This document shows, one piece after another, positions 1 to 8,284 of a stretch of 64,000 nt of DNA (position 1 is the first letter of the stretch; each line of letters begins with the position of its first letter). Location of the stretch: assembly GCF_002934065.1 (NCBI RefSeq), contig NZ_CP018049.1, forward strand, positions 5,206,501 through 5,270,500, read 5' to 3'. The translations under genes were made by a program, and so were the position numbers. This DNA is from Pseudomonas orientalis. GTDB lineage: Bacteria > Pseudomonadota > Gammaproteobacteria > Pseudomonadales > Pseudomonadaceae. Below the pieces are notes generated by a model, which saw only the letters and a list, made by a program, of their open reading frames with translations, did not search any database and had not been told where the DNA came from.

Positions 1-602
1 CGCACGCGATTTTCCAGCACTCCGCCGTACTCATCCGTGCGCCGGTTGTTACGCGGCGTGAGGAAATGGAACGGGACGCTCAGGTCGTGCCCGGCATACA
101 CATAAATGATGTCAAAGCCGGCCTCCCGTGCGCGCAGGGCCGCCGCCCGATGCAAGGCGCGCAACTGCTGGATATCGGCACGGCTCATGGCCCGGGCCTG
201 CACCGGGTCATAACTGCGCACTGGCGTATTGGACGGCGCCCAGGGAATTTCGCGGCTGTAGCGGTTAGGCGCGGAGTAACCATTGAACGCCAGCTCGACG
301 CCGGCCAACGAACCGTGCTGGTGCACCGCCTCACACATTTTCGCCAGCGCCGGGATATCGCGTTCATCCCATAAGCGCGCCTCTATATAAGGCGAGAACT
401 CGCTCAGCGGGCTGATTTCACACTCTTCGGTGCACACCACCCCCCAGCCGCCCTCGGCCTTAATCCCGCGCATGCGAGCCATGGCCGACGGGTGCACATG
501 GCCCATGCCATTGCAGTGGGGAACTTGATAAAAGCGATTACGGGTGCGAACCGGGCCTATTTGTACCGGCTCAAACAGAATGTCATAGCGAGGATCGCGC
601 AC
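1..602 (-). CDS. Trimethylamine dehydrogenase-like FMN oxidoreductase, 3' end outside window
   Basis: About 200 N-terminal residues are present and the gene runs off the window start. The protein opens with RDPRYDILFEPVQIGPVRTR and continues with NRFYQVPHCNGMGH, KAEGGWGVVCTE, AGFDIIYVYAGH and NRRTDEYGG. This order matches the FMN-binding TIM barrel of trimethylamine and dimethylamine dehydrogenases in the old-yellow-enzyme superfamily. These enzymes usually also carry a 4Fe-4S cluster and a C-terminal dinucleotide-binding half, which cannot be seen here. The start is GTG at 602: an in-frame stop lies 30 bases upstream, and GGGAG lies seven bases before the GTG. The true substrate is not shown; other methylated amines are possible. 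Confidence 0.8.
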   Translation of the reverse strand, partial: MRDPRYDILFEPVQIGPVRTRNRFYQVPHCNGMGHVHPSAMARMRGIKAEGGWGVVCTEECEISPLSEFSPYIEARLWDERDIPALAKMCEAVHQHGSLAGVELAFNGYSAPNRYSREIPWAPSNTPVRSYDPVQARAMSRADIQQLRALHRAAALRAREAGFDIIYVYAGHDLSVPFHFLTPRNNRRTDEYGGVLENRV

Positions 603-656
603 AGGGCTACTCCCGAACAGTAAGGTTCGTTAATGACGGCGTGATAAAACTCGGTG

Positions 657-740
657 CTATTGAATGGCGTGATTCAAGGGAATTGAAACGGGGAAACTTC
701 GAGGTTTATTTAAAGGTTTTCTTATTATTAATAGATTCAT
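657..740 (-). CDS. Possible 27-residue leader peptide
   Basis: A short frame (MNLLIIRKPLNKPRSFPVSI and seven more residues) begins with ATG at 740. GGAG lies eight bases upstream, and the frame ends 54 bases before the start of the flavoenzyme gene on the same strand. It sits in an AT-rich gap. GCCCTCT at 744-750 and AGAGGGC at 798-804 form an inverted repeat just upstream. The coding claim rests only on the ribosome-binding site and the position. It could equally be untranslated leader. Confidence 0.2.
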   Translation of the reverse strand: MNLLIIRKPLNKPRSFPVSIPLNHAIQ

Positions 741-837
741 GGCGCCCTCTCCGAATAAACAAAATTTGCTATCTTTCAAACAAAATGTCTATCCAGAAGA
801 GGGCAATTTCGGAAACGCCCTACAAATTAATTGAGCG

Positions 838-1164
838 TCACTTCTCCGGCATCGGCATCGGAAACGGCATCACATTGCTGGTGCCCCGCGCCTCGCTGAT
901 CTTCGGCGTGCCCAGGCGCTCGACTTCATCAATGCGCACGATCGAATGCATCGGCACAAAGCTGCGCACCACGCCTTCGAACTGGGCCTTGAGCTTTTCT
1001 TCGCCCGGGTCGACGACCAATTGGGTACGCTCGCCAAAGACGAACTCTTCCACCTCCAGGAAGCCCCACAGATCACTTTGATAGATCTGCTTGGCGTACA
1101 TTTCGAACACCTGGCCCTGGTTGAGGAAAATCACCTTGTAGATTGGAGCTTCACGTTTGGTCAT
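838..1164 (-). CDS. DUF1820 family protein
   Basis: A protein of 108 residues starting MTKREAPIYKVIFLNQGQVF. The pattern of an N-terminal strand (YKVIFLNQGQVFEMYAK) followed by GFLEVEEFVFGERTQLVVDP fits the small conserved DUF1820 family of gammaproteobacteria. That family normally sits next to miaB, as here, where miaB diverges 131 bases away. The ATG at 1164 is preferred over a start six codons upstream because conserved family members begin at this methionine. Its function is unknown. The C-terminus is methionine- and proline-rich (NVMPFPMPMPEK). A hairpin, AGGGC/GCCCT at 800-821 without a T run, lies just after the stop. Confidence 0.8.
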   Translation of the reverse strand: MTKREAPIYKVIFLNQGQVFEMYAKQIYQSDLWGFLEVEEFVFGERTQLVVDPGEEKLKAQFEGVVRSFVPMHSIVRIDEVERLGTPKISEARGTSNVMPFPMPMPEK

Positions 1165-1257
1165 GGCGGGCGAGCAACACATCGCGGATATAAAAGAGGG
1201 CGCGAACTATAGCATGGCACCCGATGCACAGCGCTAGGAACCAATGGGCATGCCCCC

Positions 1258-1263
1258 TATAAT
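1258..1263 (+). promoter_or_regulatory. -10 hexamer upstream of miaB
   Basis: TATAAT lies 33 bases before the miaB ATG. The -35 position holds only a poor match (TAGGAA), so this is a sigma-70 -10 element with moderate support. Confidence 0.5.
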
Positions 1264-1295
1264 GCGCGGTTCTTTACCACCAGTTGACGATCCCC

Positions 1296-2624
1296 ATGGC
1301 CAAGAAGCTTTACATCGAAACCCACGGTTGCCAGATGAACGAGTACGACAGCTCGCGCATGGTCGATCTGCTGGGCGAACACCAGGCCCTGGAAGTCACC
1401 GCCCGCGCCGAAGATGCCGACGTGATCCTGCTCAATACCTGCTCGATCCGCGAGCGGGCCCAGGACCGTGTGTACTCGCAGCTGGGCCGCTGGCGCGAAT
1501 TGAAGCTGGCCAACCCGGACATGGTGATCGCCGTCGGCGGTTGCGTGGCCAGCCAGGAAGGCGCCGCGATCCGCGACCGCGCGCCCTATGTCGACGTGGT
1601 CTTCGGCCCGCAGACCCTGCACCGCCTGCCGGAAATGATCGACGCCGCGCGCATCACCAAGTTGCCGCAAGTGGACGTGTCGTTCCCTGAAATCGAAAAA
1701 TTCGACCATTTGCCCGAGCCGCGCATCGACGGGCCAAGTGCCTATGTGTCGGTGATGGAAGGCTGCAGCAAGTACTGCACCTTCTGTGTAGTGCCCTACA
1801 CCCGTGGCGAAGAAGTCAGCCGGCCGTTTGACGATGTGCTGTCGGAAATCATCCACTTGGCCGAAAACGGCGTGCGTGAAGTCACCCTGCTGGGCCAGAA
1901 CGTCAACGGTTACCGGGGCCAGACCGACGATGGGCGCCTGGCTGACCTCGCGGAGTTGATCCGCGTAGTCGCCGCCGTCGATGGCATCGAGCGCATCCGC
2001 TACACCACGTCGCACCCGCTGGAGTTTTCCGACAGCCTGATCCAGGCCCACGCCGAGGTGCCGGAGCTGGTCAAACACCTGCATTTGCCGGTGCAGTCGG
2101 GCTCGGATCGCATCCTGTCGGCAATGAAACGCAACCACACGGCCCTGGAGTACAAATCCAAGCTGCGTAAATTGCGCGCTGCAGTGCCAGGTATCTGCAT
2201 CAGCTCGGACTTTATCGTCGGCTTCCCCGGCGAGACCGAGAAAGACTTCGAGCAGACCATGAAGCTGATCGAGGACGTCGGTTTCGACTTCTCCTACTCG
2301 TTCGTCTACAGCCAGCGCCCGGGCACCCCAGCGGCCGACCTGCCGGACGAAACCCCGGAAGCGTTGAAAAAAGAACGCTTGAATGCGCTGCAACATCGCC
2401 TGAATGAGCAGGGTTTCGAGATCAGCCGACAAATGGTCGGTTCGATCCAGCGCATCCTGGTGACCGACTACTCGAAGAAGGACCCTGGCGAATTGCAGGG
2501 CCGTACCGAGAACAATCGCATCGTCAACTTCCGCTGCGACAACCCGACCCTGATCGGCCAGTTTGCCGATGTGCACATCGATGCGGCGCAACCGCACTCG
2601 CTGCGCGGTTCGTTGATCAACTGA
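1296..2624 (+). CDS. miaB: tRNA-2-methylthio-N6-dimethylallyladenosine synthase MiaB
   Basis: A radical-SAM methylthiotransferase that adds the methylthio group to i6A37 in tRNAs reading UNN codons. The protein has 442 residues, the normal family length. The N-terminal MTTase domain carries the auxiliary-cluster cysteines C12, C49 and C83. The radical-SAM CxxxCxxC is C157, C161 and C164 (GCSKYCTFC). The C-terminal part (RQMVGSIQRILV onward) is the TRAM domain for tRNA binding. ATG at 1296 is chosen over an in-frame TTG four codons earlier because the family begins MAKKLYIETHGCQMN. It is followed by a REPIN and then ybeZ, the same order as in other pseudomonads. Confidence 0.97.
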   Translation: MAKKLYIETHGCQMNEYDSSRMVDLLGEHQALEVTARAEDADVILLNTCSIRERAQDRVYSQLGRWRELKLANPDMVIAVGGCVASQEGAAIRDRAPYVDVVFGPQTLHRLPEMIDAARITKLPQVDVSFPEIEKFDHLPEPRIDGPSAYVSVMEGCSKYCTFCVVPYTRGEEVSRPFDDVLSEIIHLAENGVREVTLLGQNVNGYRGQTDDGRLADLAELIRVVAAVDGIERIRYTTSHPLEFSDSLIQAHAEVPELVKHLHLPVQSGSDRILSAMKRNHTALEYKSKLRKLRAAVPGICISSDFIVGFPGETEKDFEQTMKLIEDVGFDFSYSFVYSQRPGTPAADLPDETPEALKKERLNALQHRLNEQGFEISRQMVGSIQRILVTDYSKKDPGELQGRTENNRIVNFRCDNPTLIGQFADVHIDAAQPHSLRGSLIN

Positions 2625-2657
2625 CAACCCCCGGCTGCCCAGGCAAGGGCAGAACTA

Positions 2658-2747
2658 ATGTGGGAGGGGGCTTGCCCCCGATTGCGGTGTCTCAGTACCA
2701 AATGTGCTGGCTGACACTGCGCTATCGGGGGCAAGCCCCCTCCCACA
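2658..2747. repeat. REPIN a (GI-type, paired inverted REP)
   Basis: Two inverted copies of ATGTGGGAGGGGGCTTGCCC..CCGAT face each other around a spacer of about 40 bases between miaB and ybeZ. This is the usual arrangement in the window: GTGGGAGG arm first, CCTCCCAC arm last. Confidence 0.93.
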
Positions 2748-2850
2748 TTGGATCCATGCAACATTCCGATGACGTAAGTGCTTTCGTACCCGCGCCACTG
2801 GCGTTATTCTCTGTTTCACCTCAACAGCCAAAGGGCGGCTAAAAGCGACC

Positions 2851-3855
2851 TTGAACGCACCTACAGTAGAACCCCATCGTTTTCTCCTCGAGCCGTTTGA
2901 GGCTCGCCGTTTCGCCAACCTGTGCGGACAGTTCGACGAGCACCTGCGCCTGATCGAACAACGCCTGAGCATCGAGATCCGCAACCGCGGCAATCAGTTC
3001 GAGCTTATTGGTGAACCCCAACACACCACGTCTGCGGAAAACCTGCTGCGGCGCCTCTACCGCGAAACCAAGGGCAGTGAGCTGTCGCCGGAAACGGTGC
3101 ACCTGTACCTGCAGGAATCCGCCGTGGAAGACCTGGCCAACAACCCCGTGGCCGAAGCCAGCGTGGCCCTGCGTACCAAAAAAGGCATGATTCGCCCGCG
3201 CGGCTTGAATCAGCAGAAGTACGTCAAGGAAATCCTCGGCAACGACATCAACTTCGGCATCGGCCCGGCCGGTACCGGCAAGACCTACCTGGCCGTGGCC
3301 TGTGCGGTGGATGCCCTGGAGCGCGAACAGGTTCGCCGCATCCTGCTGGTGCGCCCGGCGGTCGAAGCGGGTGAAAAACTCGGCTTCCTGCCCGGCGACC
3401 TGGCCCAGAAGATCGACCCGTACCTGCGCCCGCTCTACGACGCGCTGTACGAGATGCTCGGCTTTGAATACGTCGCCAAGCTGATCGAGCGCCAGGTGAT
3501 CGAAATCGCCCCGCTGGCCTACATGCGCGGTCGCACCTTGAACAACAGCTTCATCATCCTCGACGAAAGCCAGAACACCACGGTCGAGCAAATGAAGATG
3601 TTCCTCACCCGTATCGGTTTCGGCTCCACGGCCGTGATTACCGGTGACGTCACCCAGGTCGACCTGCCCAAGGGCACCAAGTCGGGGCTGGCGCAGGTGA
3701 TCGAGGTGCTAAAGGACGTACCGGGTATCAGCTTCACGCACTTCATGCCCAAGGACGTGGTCCGTCATCCGCTGGTGCAGCGCATCGTAGAAGCCTATGA
3801 GCGTTTCGACCACAAGGACGACGCACCGGCCCAGGACACGCGCCGCGATGCTTGA
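2851..3855 (+). CDS. ybeZ: PhoH-like ATPase YbeZ
   Basis: A cytoplasmic P-loop NTPase of the PhoH family, 334 residues. Walker A is GPAGTGKTYLA at about residues 138-148, and Walker B with a following SQN is IILDESQN at about 230. An N-terminal region of about 100 residues precedes the PhoH domain. The family is linked to RNA metabolism and works with the adjacent endoribonuclease YbeY. The start appears to be TTG (LNAPTVEPHR). No ATG lies nearby and the ribosome-binding site is weak, which suggests low initiation. It overlaps ybeY by eight bases, so translational coupling is likely. Confidence 0.93.
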   Translation: MNAPTVEPHRFLLEPFEARRFANLCGQFDEHLRLIEQRLSIEIRNRGNQFELIGEPQHTTSAENLLRRLYRETKGSELSPETVHLYLQESAVEDLANNPVAEASVALRTKKGMIRPRGLNQQKYVKEILGNDINFGIGPAGTGKTYLAVACAVDALEREQVRRILLVRPAVEAGEKLGFLPGDLAQKIDPYLRPLYDALYEMLGFEYVAKLIERQVIEIAPLAYMRGRTLNNSFIILDESQNTTVEQMKMFLTRIGFGSTAVITGDVTQVDLPKGTKSGLAQVIEVLKDVPGISFTHFMPKDVVRHPLVQRIVEAYERFDHKDDAPAQDTRRDA

Positions 3856-4306
3856 GCTTGACCTGCAGCGGGCCACCGAGGCGCCCGCCCCCGGCGAAGC
3901 ACAGTTTCGTCAATGGTGCGCCCTGGCCCTGCGCCAGCGCACTGCCGACTCGGAACTGACCATTCGTCTGGTGGATGAGCCCGAAGGCCGCGAGCTGAAC
4001 CACACCTGGCGCCAGAAAGACTACGCGACCAACGTGCTGTCCTTCCCCGCCGACGTACCCGACGAATTACTGGATATCCCGCTGCTGGGCGACCTGGTGA
4101 TCTGCGTCGAAGTGGTGGAACGCGAAGCGCGCGAACAAGGCAAGGAACTTGAGGCCCACTGGGCCCATCTAGTCATCCACGGCTGCTTGCATCTCTTGGG
4201 CTACGACCATATAGACGATGACGAAGCCGAGGAAATGGAAGCACTGGAACGAACGTTGCTTGCTGAATTGGGGCACCGCGACCCCTACGCAGACGACGAA
4301 AACTGA
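3848..4306 (+). CDS. ybeY: Endoribonuclease / rRNA maturation factor YbeY
   Basis: A metal-dependent single-strand endoribonuclease acting in 16S rRNA 3'-end maturation and 70S quality control. It has 152 residues. The zinc-binding triad is visible as H111, H115 and H121 in HGCLHLLGYDH. ATG at 3848 overlaps the ybeZ stop. An earlier in-frame ATG at 3797 would add 17 residues with no homology and extend the overlap, so it is not used. Confidence 0.96.
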   Translation: MLELDLQRATEAPAPGEAQFRQWCALALRQRTADSELTIRLVDEPEGRELNHTWRQKDYATNVLSFPADVPDELLDIPLLGDLVICVEVVEREAREQGKELEAHWAHLVIHGCLHLLGYDHIDDDEAEEMEALERTLLAELGHRDPYADDEN

Positions 4307-4348
4307 TCAACACTCAACTGTCATATCAAAGGATTTAGAGTAATCGCT

Positions 4349-5188
4349 ATGAGCGAAGACCGATCGAGCAACGGGCAAAAGTCATGGCTGGGTAAACTGA
4401 CCCAGGCTTTTGCCCACGAGCCGAAAAACCGCCAGGAGCTGCTGGAGCTGCTGCGCGAGGCCCACCAGAACAAGTTGCTGGACAGCGAAGCGCTGGCCAT
4501 CGTCGAAGGCGCCATTCAGGTGGCTGACCTGCAAGTACGCGACATCATGGTGCCGCGCTCGCAGATGATCAGCATCAGGGCGACCCAGACCCCGCGGGAA
4601 TTCCTCCCGGCCGTAATCGACTCCGCGCACTCGCGCTACCCGGTGATCGGCGAAAGCCATGACGACGTCATGGGCGTCCTGTTGGCCAAGGACCTGTTGC
4701 CGCTGATCCTCAAGGAGAACGGCGATAGCTTCAACATCAAGGACCTGCTGCGTCCAGCCACCTTCGTGCCTGAATCCAAGCGCCTGAACGTGCTGCTGCG
4801 CGAGTTCCGCGCCAACCACAATCACATGGCCATTGTGATCGATGAATACGGCGGCGTGGCTGGCCTGGTGACCATCGAAGACGTCCTGGAGCAGATCGTC
4901 GGCGACATCGAAGACGAGCACGACGTCGAAGAAGACAGCTACATCAAGCCACTGCCCAGCGGTGACTTCCTGATCAAGGCCTTGACGCCCATCGAGAACT
5001 TCAACGAGTTCTTCGACAGCGAGTTTTCCGACGATGAATTCGACACCGTCGGCGGCCTGGTGATGAGTGCATTCGGGCACCTGCCCAAGCGTAACGAAAC
5101 CACCGAGATCGGCGCGTATCGGTTCCGCATCCTCAACGCGGACAGCCGTCGTATCCACCTGATCCGTTTGACCCCTATCGCCCGTTGA
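4349..5188 (+). CDS. corC: CBS-domain protein CorC/YbeX
   Basis: A soluble 279-residue protein with a CBS pair (DIMVPRSQM through GLVTIEDVLEQIVGDIEDE, roughly residues 65-190) and a C-terminal CorC_HlyC domain (DEFDTVGGLVMSAFGHLP). The family is linked to magnesium/cobalt efflux and, more recently, to ribosome maturation together with YbeZ and YbeY, which fits its place in this operon. It is followed after 15 bases by lnt. Confidence 0.94.
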   Translation: MSEDRSSNGQKSWLGKLTQAFAHEPKNRQELLELLREAHQNKLLDSEALAIVEGAIQVADLQVRDIMVPRSQMISIRATQTPREFLPAVIDSAHSRYPVIGESHDDVMGVLLAKDLLPLILKENGDSFNIKDLLRPATFVPESKRLNVLLREFRANHNHMAIVIDEYGGVAGLVTIEDVLEQIVGDIEDEHDVEEDSYIKPLPSGDFLIKALTPIENFNEFFDSEFSDDEFDTVGGLVMSAFGHLPKRNETTEIGAYRFRILNADSRRIHLIRLTPIAR

Positions 5189-5203
5189 GGGTTAAGGACT
5201 GAA

Positions 5204-6727
5204 ATGCGCCGTCTGATCGCACCCGGCTGGCCCGGTAACCTGCTGGCCGTGGTGGCCGGCGCCATCACTACCCTGGCGCTGGCGCCGTTCGATATCTGGC
5301 CGCTGGCGCTGGTGGCGGCCGGTCTGTTCTATATCGGCCTGCGTGAACTCACACCCCGCCAGGCCCTGGGCCGCGGCTGGTGTTTCGGTTTCGGCCTGTT
5401 TGGCGCCGGCACCAGCTGGATCTACTACAGCATCCACCACTTCGGCGGCGCTTCGGTGCTGCTGGCGGGGTTCCTGATGCTGCTGTTCACCGCCGCCATC
5501 GCCTGGTTCTTCGCCTTGCCCGCCTGGCTGTGGGCACGCTGGCTGCGCCGCAATGAAGCGCCATTGGCCGATGCGCTGACGTTCGCGGCATTGTGGGTCG
5601 GCCAGGAAGCTTTTCGCGGCTGGTTCCTCACCGGTTTTCCGTGGCTGTATTCGGGCTACAGTCAACTCGACGGCCCGCTGACCGGCCTCGCGCCCTTAGG
5701 CGGGATGTGGCTGATTTCGTTCGCGCTGGCGTTGACCGCCGCCCTGCTGTGCAACCTGCCGCGCCTGCTGGCGAGCCGGCGCAACAGCTTTATCGCGGCC
5801 GGCCTGGTGCTGCTCGTCGCACCGTGGGCCATCGGCCTGGCGCTCAAGCATCATGCCTGGACCTCGCCCTCCGGCCCGCCCCTGAGCGTGGCCGCGATCC
5901 AGGGCAACGTCGAACAAAGCATGAAGTGGGACCCCGAGCAGCTCAACGCGCAACTGGCGCTGTACCGCGACATGAGTTTGAGTTCCAAACGCGTCGACCT
6001 GCTGGTGTGGCCGGAAACCGCCGTACCGGTACTCAAGGAGTCGGTCGAAGGTTACCTGACCATGATGGGCAAGTTCGCCGCCGAGCGTAATACTGCACTG
6101 ATCACCGGCGTACCGATTCGCGAGGAAGTGCGCCACGAGAAGCGCTACTTCAATGGCATCACCGTGGTCGGCGAAGGTGAAGGCACCTACCTCAAGCAGA
6201 AGCTGGTGCCGTTCGGTGAGTACGTGCCGCTGCAGGATATGCTGCGCGGGCTGATCGCCTTCTTCGATTTGCCGATGTCGGACTTCGCCCGCGGCCCTTC
6301 CGACCAGCCCATGCTCCAGGCCAAGGGTTATCAGATTGCGCCGTTCATCTGTTATGAAGTGGTGTACCCGGAGTTCGCCGCCGGCCTGTCGGCCCAGAGC
6401 GACCTGCTGCTGACGATCAGCAACGATACCTGGTTCGGCCGCTCGATCGGCCCGCTGCAGCATCTGCAGATGGCGCAGATGCGTGCGCTTGAAGCCGGCC
6501 GCTGGATGATCCGCGCCACCAACAACGGTGTGACCGGCCTGATCAACCCGTTTGGGCAGATCACCGCACAGATCCCGCAATTCGAGCGCGGCATTCTGTA
6601 TGGGGAGGTGGTGCCGATGCACAACCTGACGCCTTACCTGCAATGGCGGTCGTGGCCGTTGATCATCCTGTGCCTGCTGCTGTTCGGCTGGGCGCTGCTG
6701 GCCGCTCGAATGGCTAAAACCTTCTGA
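5204..6727 (+). CDS. lnt: Apolipoprotein N-acyltransferase
   Basis: An inner-membrane enzyme that adds the third acyl chain to the N-terminal cysteine of lipoproteins, enabling Lol sorting. It has 507 residues. There are six or more hydrophobic segments in the first 215 residues and one at the C-terminus (PLIILCLLLFGWALLAA), flanking a nitrilase-fold domain. The catalytic triad is E271 (VWPETAVP), K331 (YLKQKLVPFGEYVP) and C383 (FICYEVVYPE). It ends the ybeZ-ybeY-corC-lnt run. The window contains several lipoproteins that would be its clients (LptE, RlpA, the MORN protein). Confidence 0.96.
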   Translation: MRRLIAPGWPGNLLAVVAGAITTLALAPFDIWPLALVAAGLFYIGLRELTPRQALGRGWCFGFGLFGAGTSWIYYSIHHFGGASVLLAGFLMLLFTAAIAWFFALPAWLWARWLRRNEAPLADALTFAALWVGQEAFRGWFLTGFPWLYSGYSQLDGPLTGLAPLGGMWLISFALALTAALLCNLPRLLASRRNSFIAAGLVLLVAPWAIGLALKHHAWTSPSGPPLSVAAIQGNVEQSMKWDPEQLNAQLALYRDMSLSSKRVDLLVWPETAVPVLKESVEGYLTMMGKFAAERNTALITGVPIREEVRHEKRYFNGITVVGEGEGTYLKQKLVPFGEYVPLQDMLRGLIAFFDLPMSDFARGPSDQPMLQAKGYQIAPFICYEVVYPEFAAGLSAQSDLLLTISNDTWFGRSIGPLQHLQMAQMRALEAGRWMIRATNNGVTGLINPFGQITAQIPQFERGILYGEVVPMHNLTPYLQWRSWPLIILCLLLFGWALLAARMAKTF

Positions 6728-6744
6728 CAGGCAACACACAACCA

Positions 6745-6835
6745 ATGTGGGAGGGGGCTTGCCCCCGATTGCGGTGTATCAGTATCAAATGTGCTGACTG
6801 ACACTCCGCTATCGGGGGCAAGCCCCCTCCCACAT
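6745..6835. repeat. REPIN b (GI-type)
   Basis: A complete paired inverted REP between the convergent lnt and ydcF-like genes, with arms identical to REPIN a. It probably lies in the 3' ends of both transcripts. Confidence 0.93.
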
Positions 6836-6848
6836 TTGTCCTGCGGTG

Positions 6849-7610
6849 TTACCTGTAGAACAACCTATACCCCACCTGCCCCACCGCCTCATTGATCAAC
6901 TGCCCGCTCTGCCACACCGACTTGACCTCCGGCATCCACCCGCCGAGCGGCCGACCGTGATCCACGCCCAGAAACCCCACTGGCCCGGGCACCACAGTGA
7001 AGCCGGCCTTCTCAAAGCTCCACACCGAACGCGGCATATGCCAGGCCTGGGTCACCACCACCACGCGCTTGATGCCTTGGGGCAACAGTATCTCGGCGCT
7101 CATCTGCGCATTTTCCCAAGTGGTGCGGCTGCGCTCTTCCTTCCAGCGCACCGTGACGCCGAAGTCATCCTGCATCGACACCGCCATCAGCTCTGCCTCG
7201 CTGGGCGGCGTGCCGTAGTGCAGGCCGCCGCTGGTCAACACCGGCAACCCGGACGCCTTGGCCAGACGCGCTGCGTAACGTTCACGCTCCAAACCGATGC
7301 CGGTGGGCTGGTCGGAGCCCCACGCAATGTCGCCGCGCTCACGACCGGAGCCCAGCACCACAATCGCGTCGGCGCGCTGGGCCAGGTTTGCCCAGTCCTC
7401 GCGGGCCAGAGGCGGTGCTGTCTCCAGGGCGCGTGCGCCCCACTGCACCATCACCGGCAGGCTGATCAACCACATCCCGCCCAATCCCAAGGCAAAACAA
7501 CACCCGGCCAGGCGCGGACGACTGCGACGAAACCACCAGGCAAGCGCCAGCAGCAGCAGGAAAATACCGGGCGGCAACAACAATTGTTTAATGAAATAAC
7601 GAAAAGGCAT
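6849..7610 (-). CDS. YdcF-like (DUF218) envelope protein
   Basis: A protein of 253 residues with two N-terminal membrane segments (QLLLPPGIFLLLLALAWWF and CCFALGLGGMWLISLPVMV) followed by a DUF218 domain. That domain shows ADAIVVLGSGRERGD, LAKASGLPVLTSGG, ERSRTTWENAQMSAEIL and VVVVTQAWHMPRS. The family includes ElyC and SanA, which act in envelope polysaccharide or lipid-carrier metabolism; the exact reaction is unknown. ATG at 7610 has GGAG seven bases upstream. The alternative TTG 12 codons earlier would lie inside the hairpin described separately. The position next to lnt and leuS is typical of pseudomonads. Confidence 0.85.
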   Translation of the reverse strand: MPFRYFIKQLLLPPGIFLLLLALAWWFRRSRPRLAGCCFALGLGGMWLISLPVMVQWGARALETAPPLAREDWANLAQRADAIVVLGSGRERGDIAWGSDQPTGIGLERERYAARLAKASGLPVLTSGGLHYGTPPSEAELMAVSMQDDFGVTVRWKEERSRTTWENAQMSAEILLPQGIKRVVVVTQAWHMPRSVWSFEKAGFTVVPGPVGFLGVDHGRPLGGWMPEVKSVWQSGQLINEAVGQVGYRLFYR

Positions 7611-7632
7611 CGGGCATCTCCAAAGATGCCCG
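7611..7632 (-). promoter_or_regulatory. Perfect hairpin carrying the Shine-Dalgarno of the ydcF-like gene
   Basis: On the minus strand CGGGCATCT-TTGG-AGATGCCCG forms a nine-base-pair stem with a four-base loop that ends directly at the ATG. The GGAG ribosome-binding site spans loop and stem. Folding would hide it, suggesting translational control. Confidence 0.55.
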
Positions 7633-7705
7633 AAGCCTAGATGCAACGGGGTTCAGCAACAATCCTTACGAGCATATTTTGTAAACATCAACGGATAACG
7701 CGGGG

Positions 7706-8023
7706 TCACTTGCACCGTATCGACCGGACATTTTCCGGGCTGCGACCGGCCGCCAGATCCTTCAGCCACACTACCTTGGCCGAACGAGGCGACTCGTGGG
7801 CCGGCGGGGATGCCGGCCCATGGGCGGCGCGTTGGTGGTGCAATTCCAGATAGCGCTTGATCAGTTCAAGCTCTGCCTGGCTCAAGCCTCGCAACTCCAG
7901 CTCCAGAGGCCGTTCATCACGCAATCGGCCTGCGGTTCTTGCGGCATCCAATGCCCGACCCAAACGGTCGATCAGTCCTTCGTATAACTGCGGTTTCGTC
8001 AAAGTTCGCTGCGATTCAGCCAT
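7706..8023 (-). CDS. Conserved hypothetical protein, possible truncated YbeL relative
   Basis: A protein of 105 residues, mostly helical and charged, with KPQLYEGLIDRLGRALDAAR and GLSQAELELIKRYLELHHQ. The ribosome-binding site (AGGTGAGGGG) is strong and fixes the ATG at 8023. It diverges from leuS. In enterics the zinc-ribbon protein YbeL occupies the same position, and its N-terminal helical part has a similar Y..L...L / L....EL pattern. No cysteine pairs are present in the C-terminal part, so if related it has lost the zinc ribbon. That relation is inference and weak. Confidence 0.6.
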   Translation of the reverse strand: MAESQRTLTKPQLYEGLIDRLGRALDAARTAGRLRDERPLELELRGLSQAELELIKRYLELHHQRAAHGPASPPAHESPRSAKVVWLKDLAAGRSPENVRSIRCK

Positions 8024-8284
8024 CCCCTCACCTCATTGAAGAAATACTTGCTCCCCAATAAACAGCGTAGCCCCCGTGGCTGCACCTGCCCGGTGCCGCG
8101 ACAGACGGCCTGGCCGGCGCAATCAGGGTTTCCCTCGATAGAGTGGGGTCATGTATGCTACGGCGCTTCCTGTAACTCCACTTCCCGCAGGGTTTGGGCA
8201 CGGACGCGCCGCTTTCCGGTGTCGATCAACCTGAACGTTGCACCGAAGAGGATTAGGCCACCCCTATCCAGTTCAAAAGTAGCC

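Noticed and set aside
641..1081. 146-codon plus-strand frame over the DUF1820 gene
   Set aside because: Covers the divergent gap and antisense of a conserved gene; no homology features.
2660..2842. Small frames starting GGGLPPIA in and around REP elements
   Set aside because: The same peptide appears wherever a GI REP is translated. It is repeat sequence, not a gene family.
8024..8284. T-box or leucine attenuator upstream of leuS
   Set aside because: No T-box sequence, no leucine-rich leader peptide and no terminator were seen in the gap.
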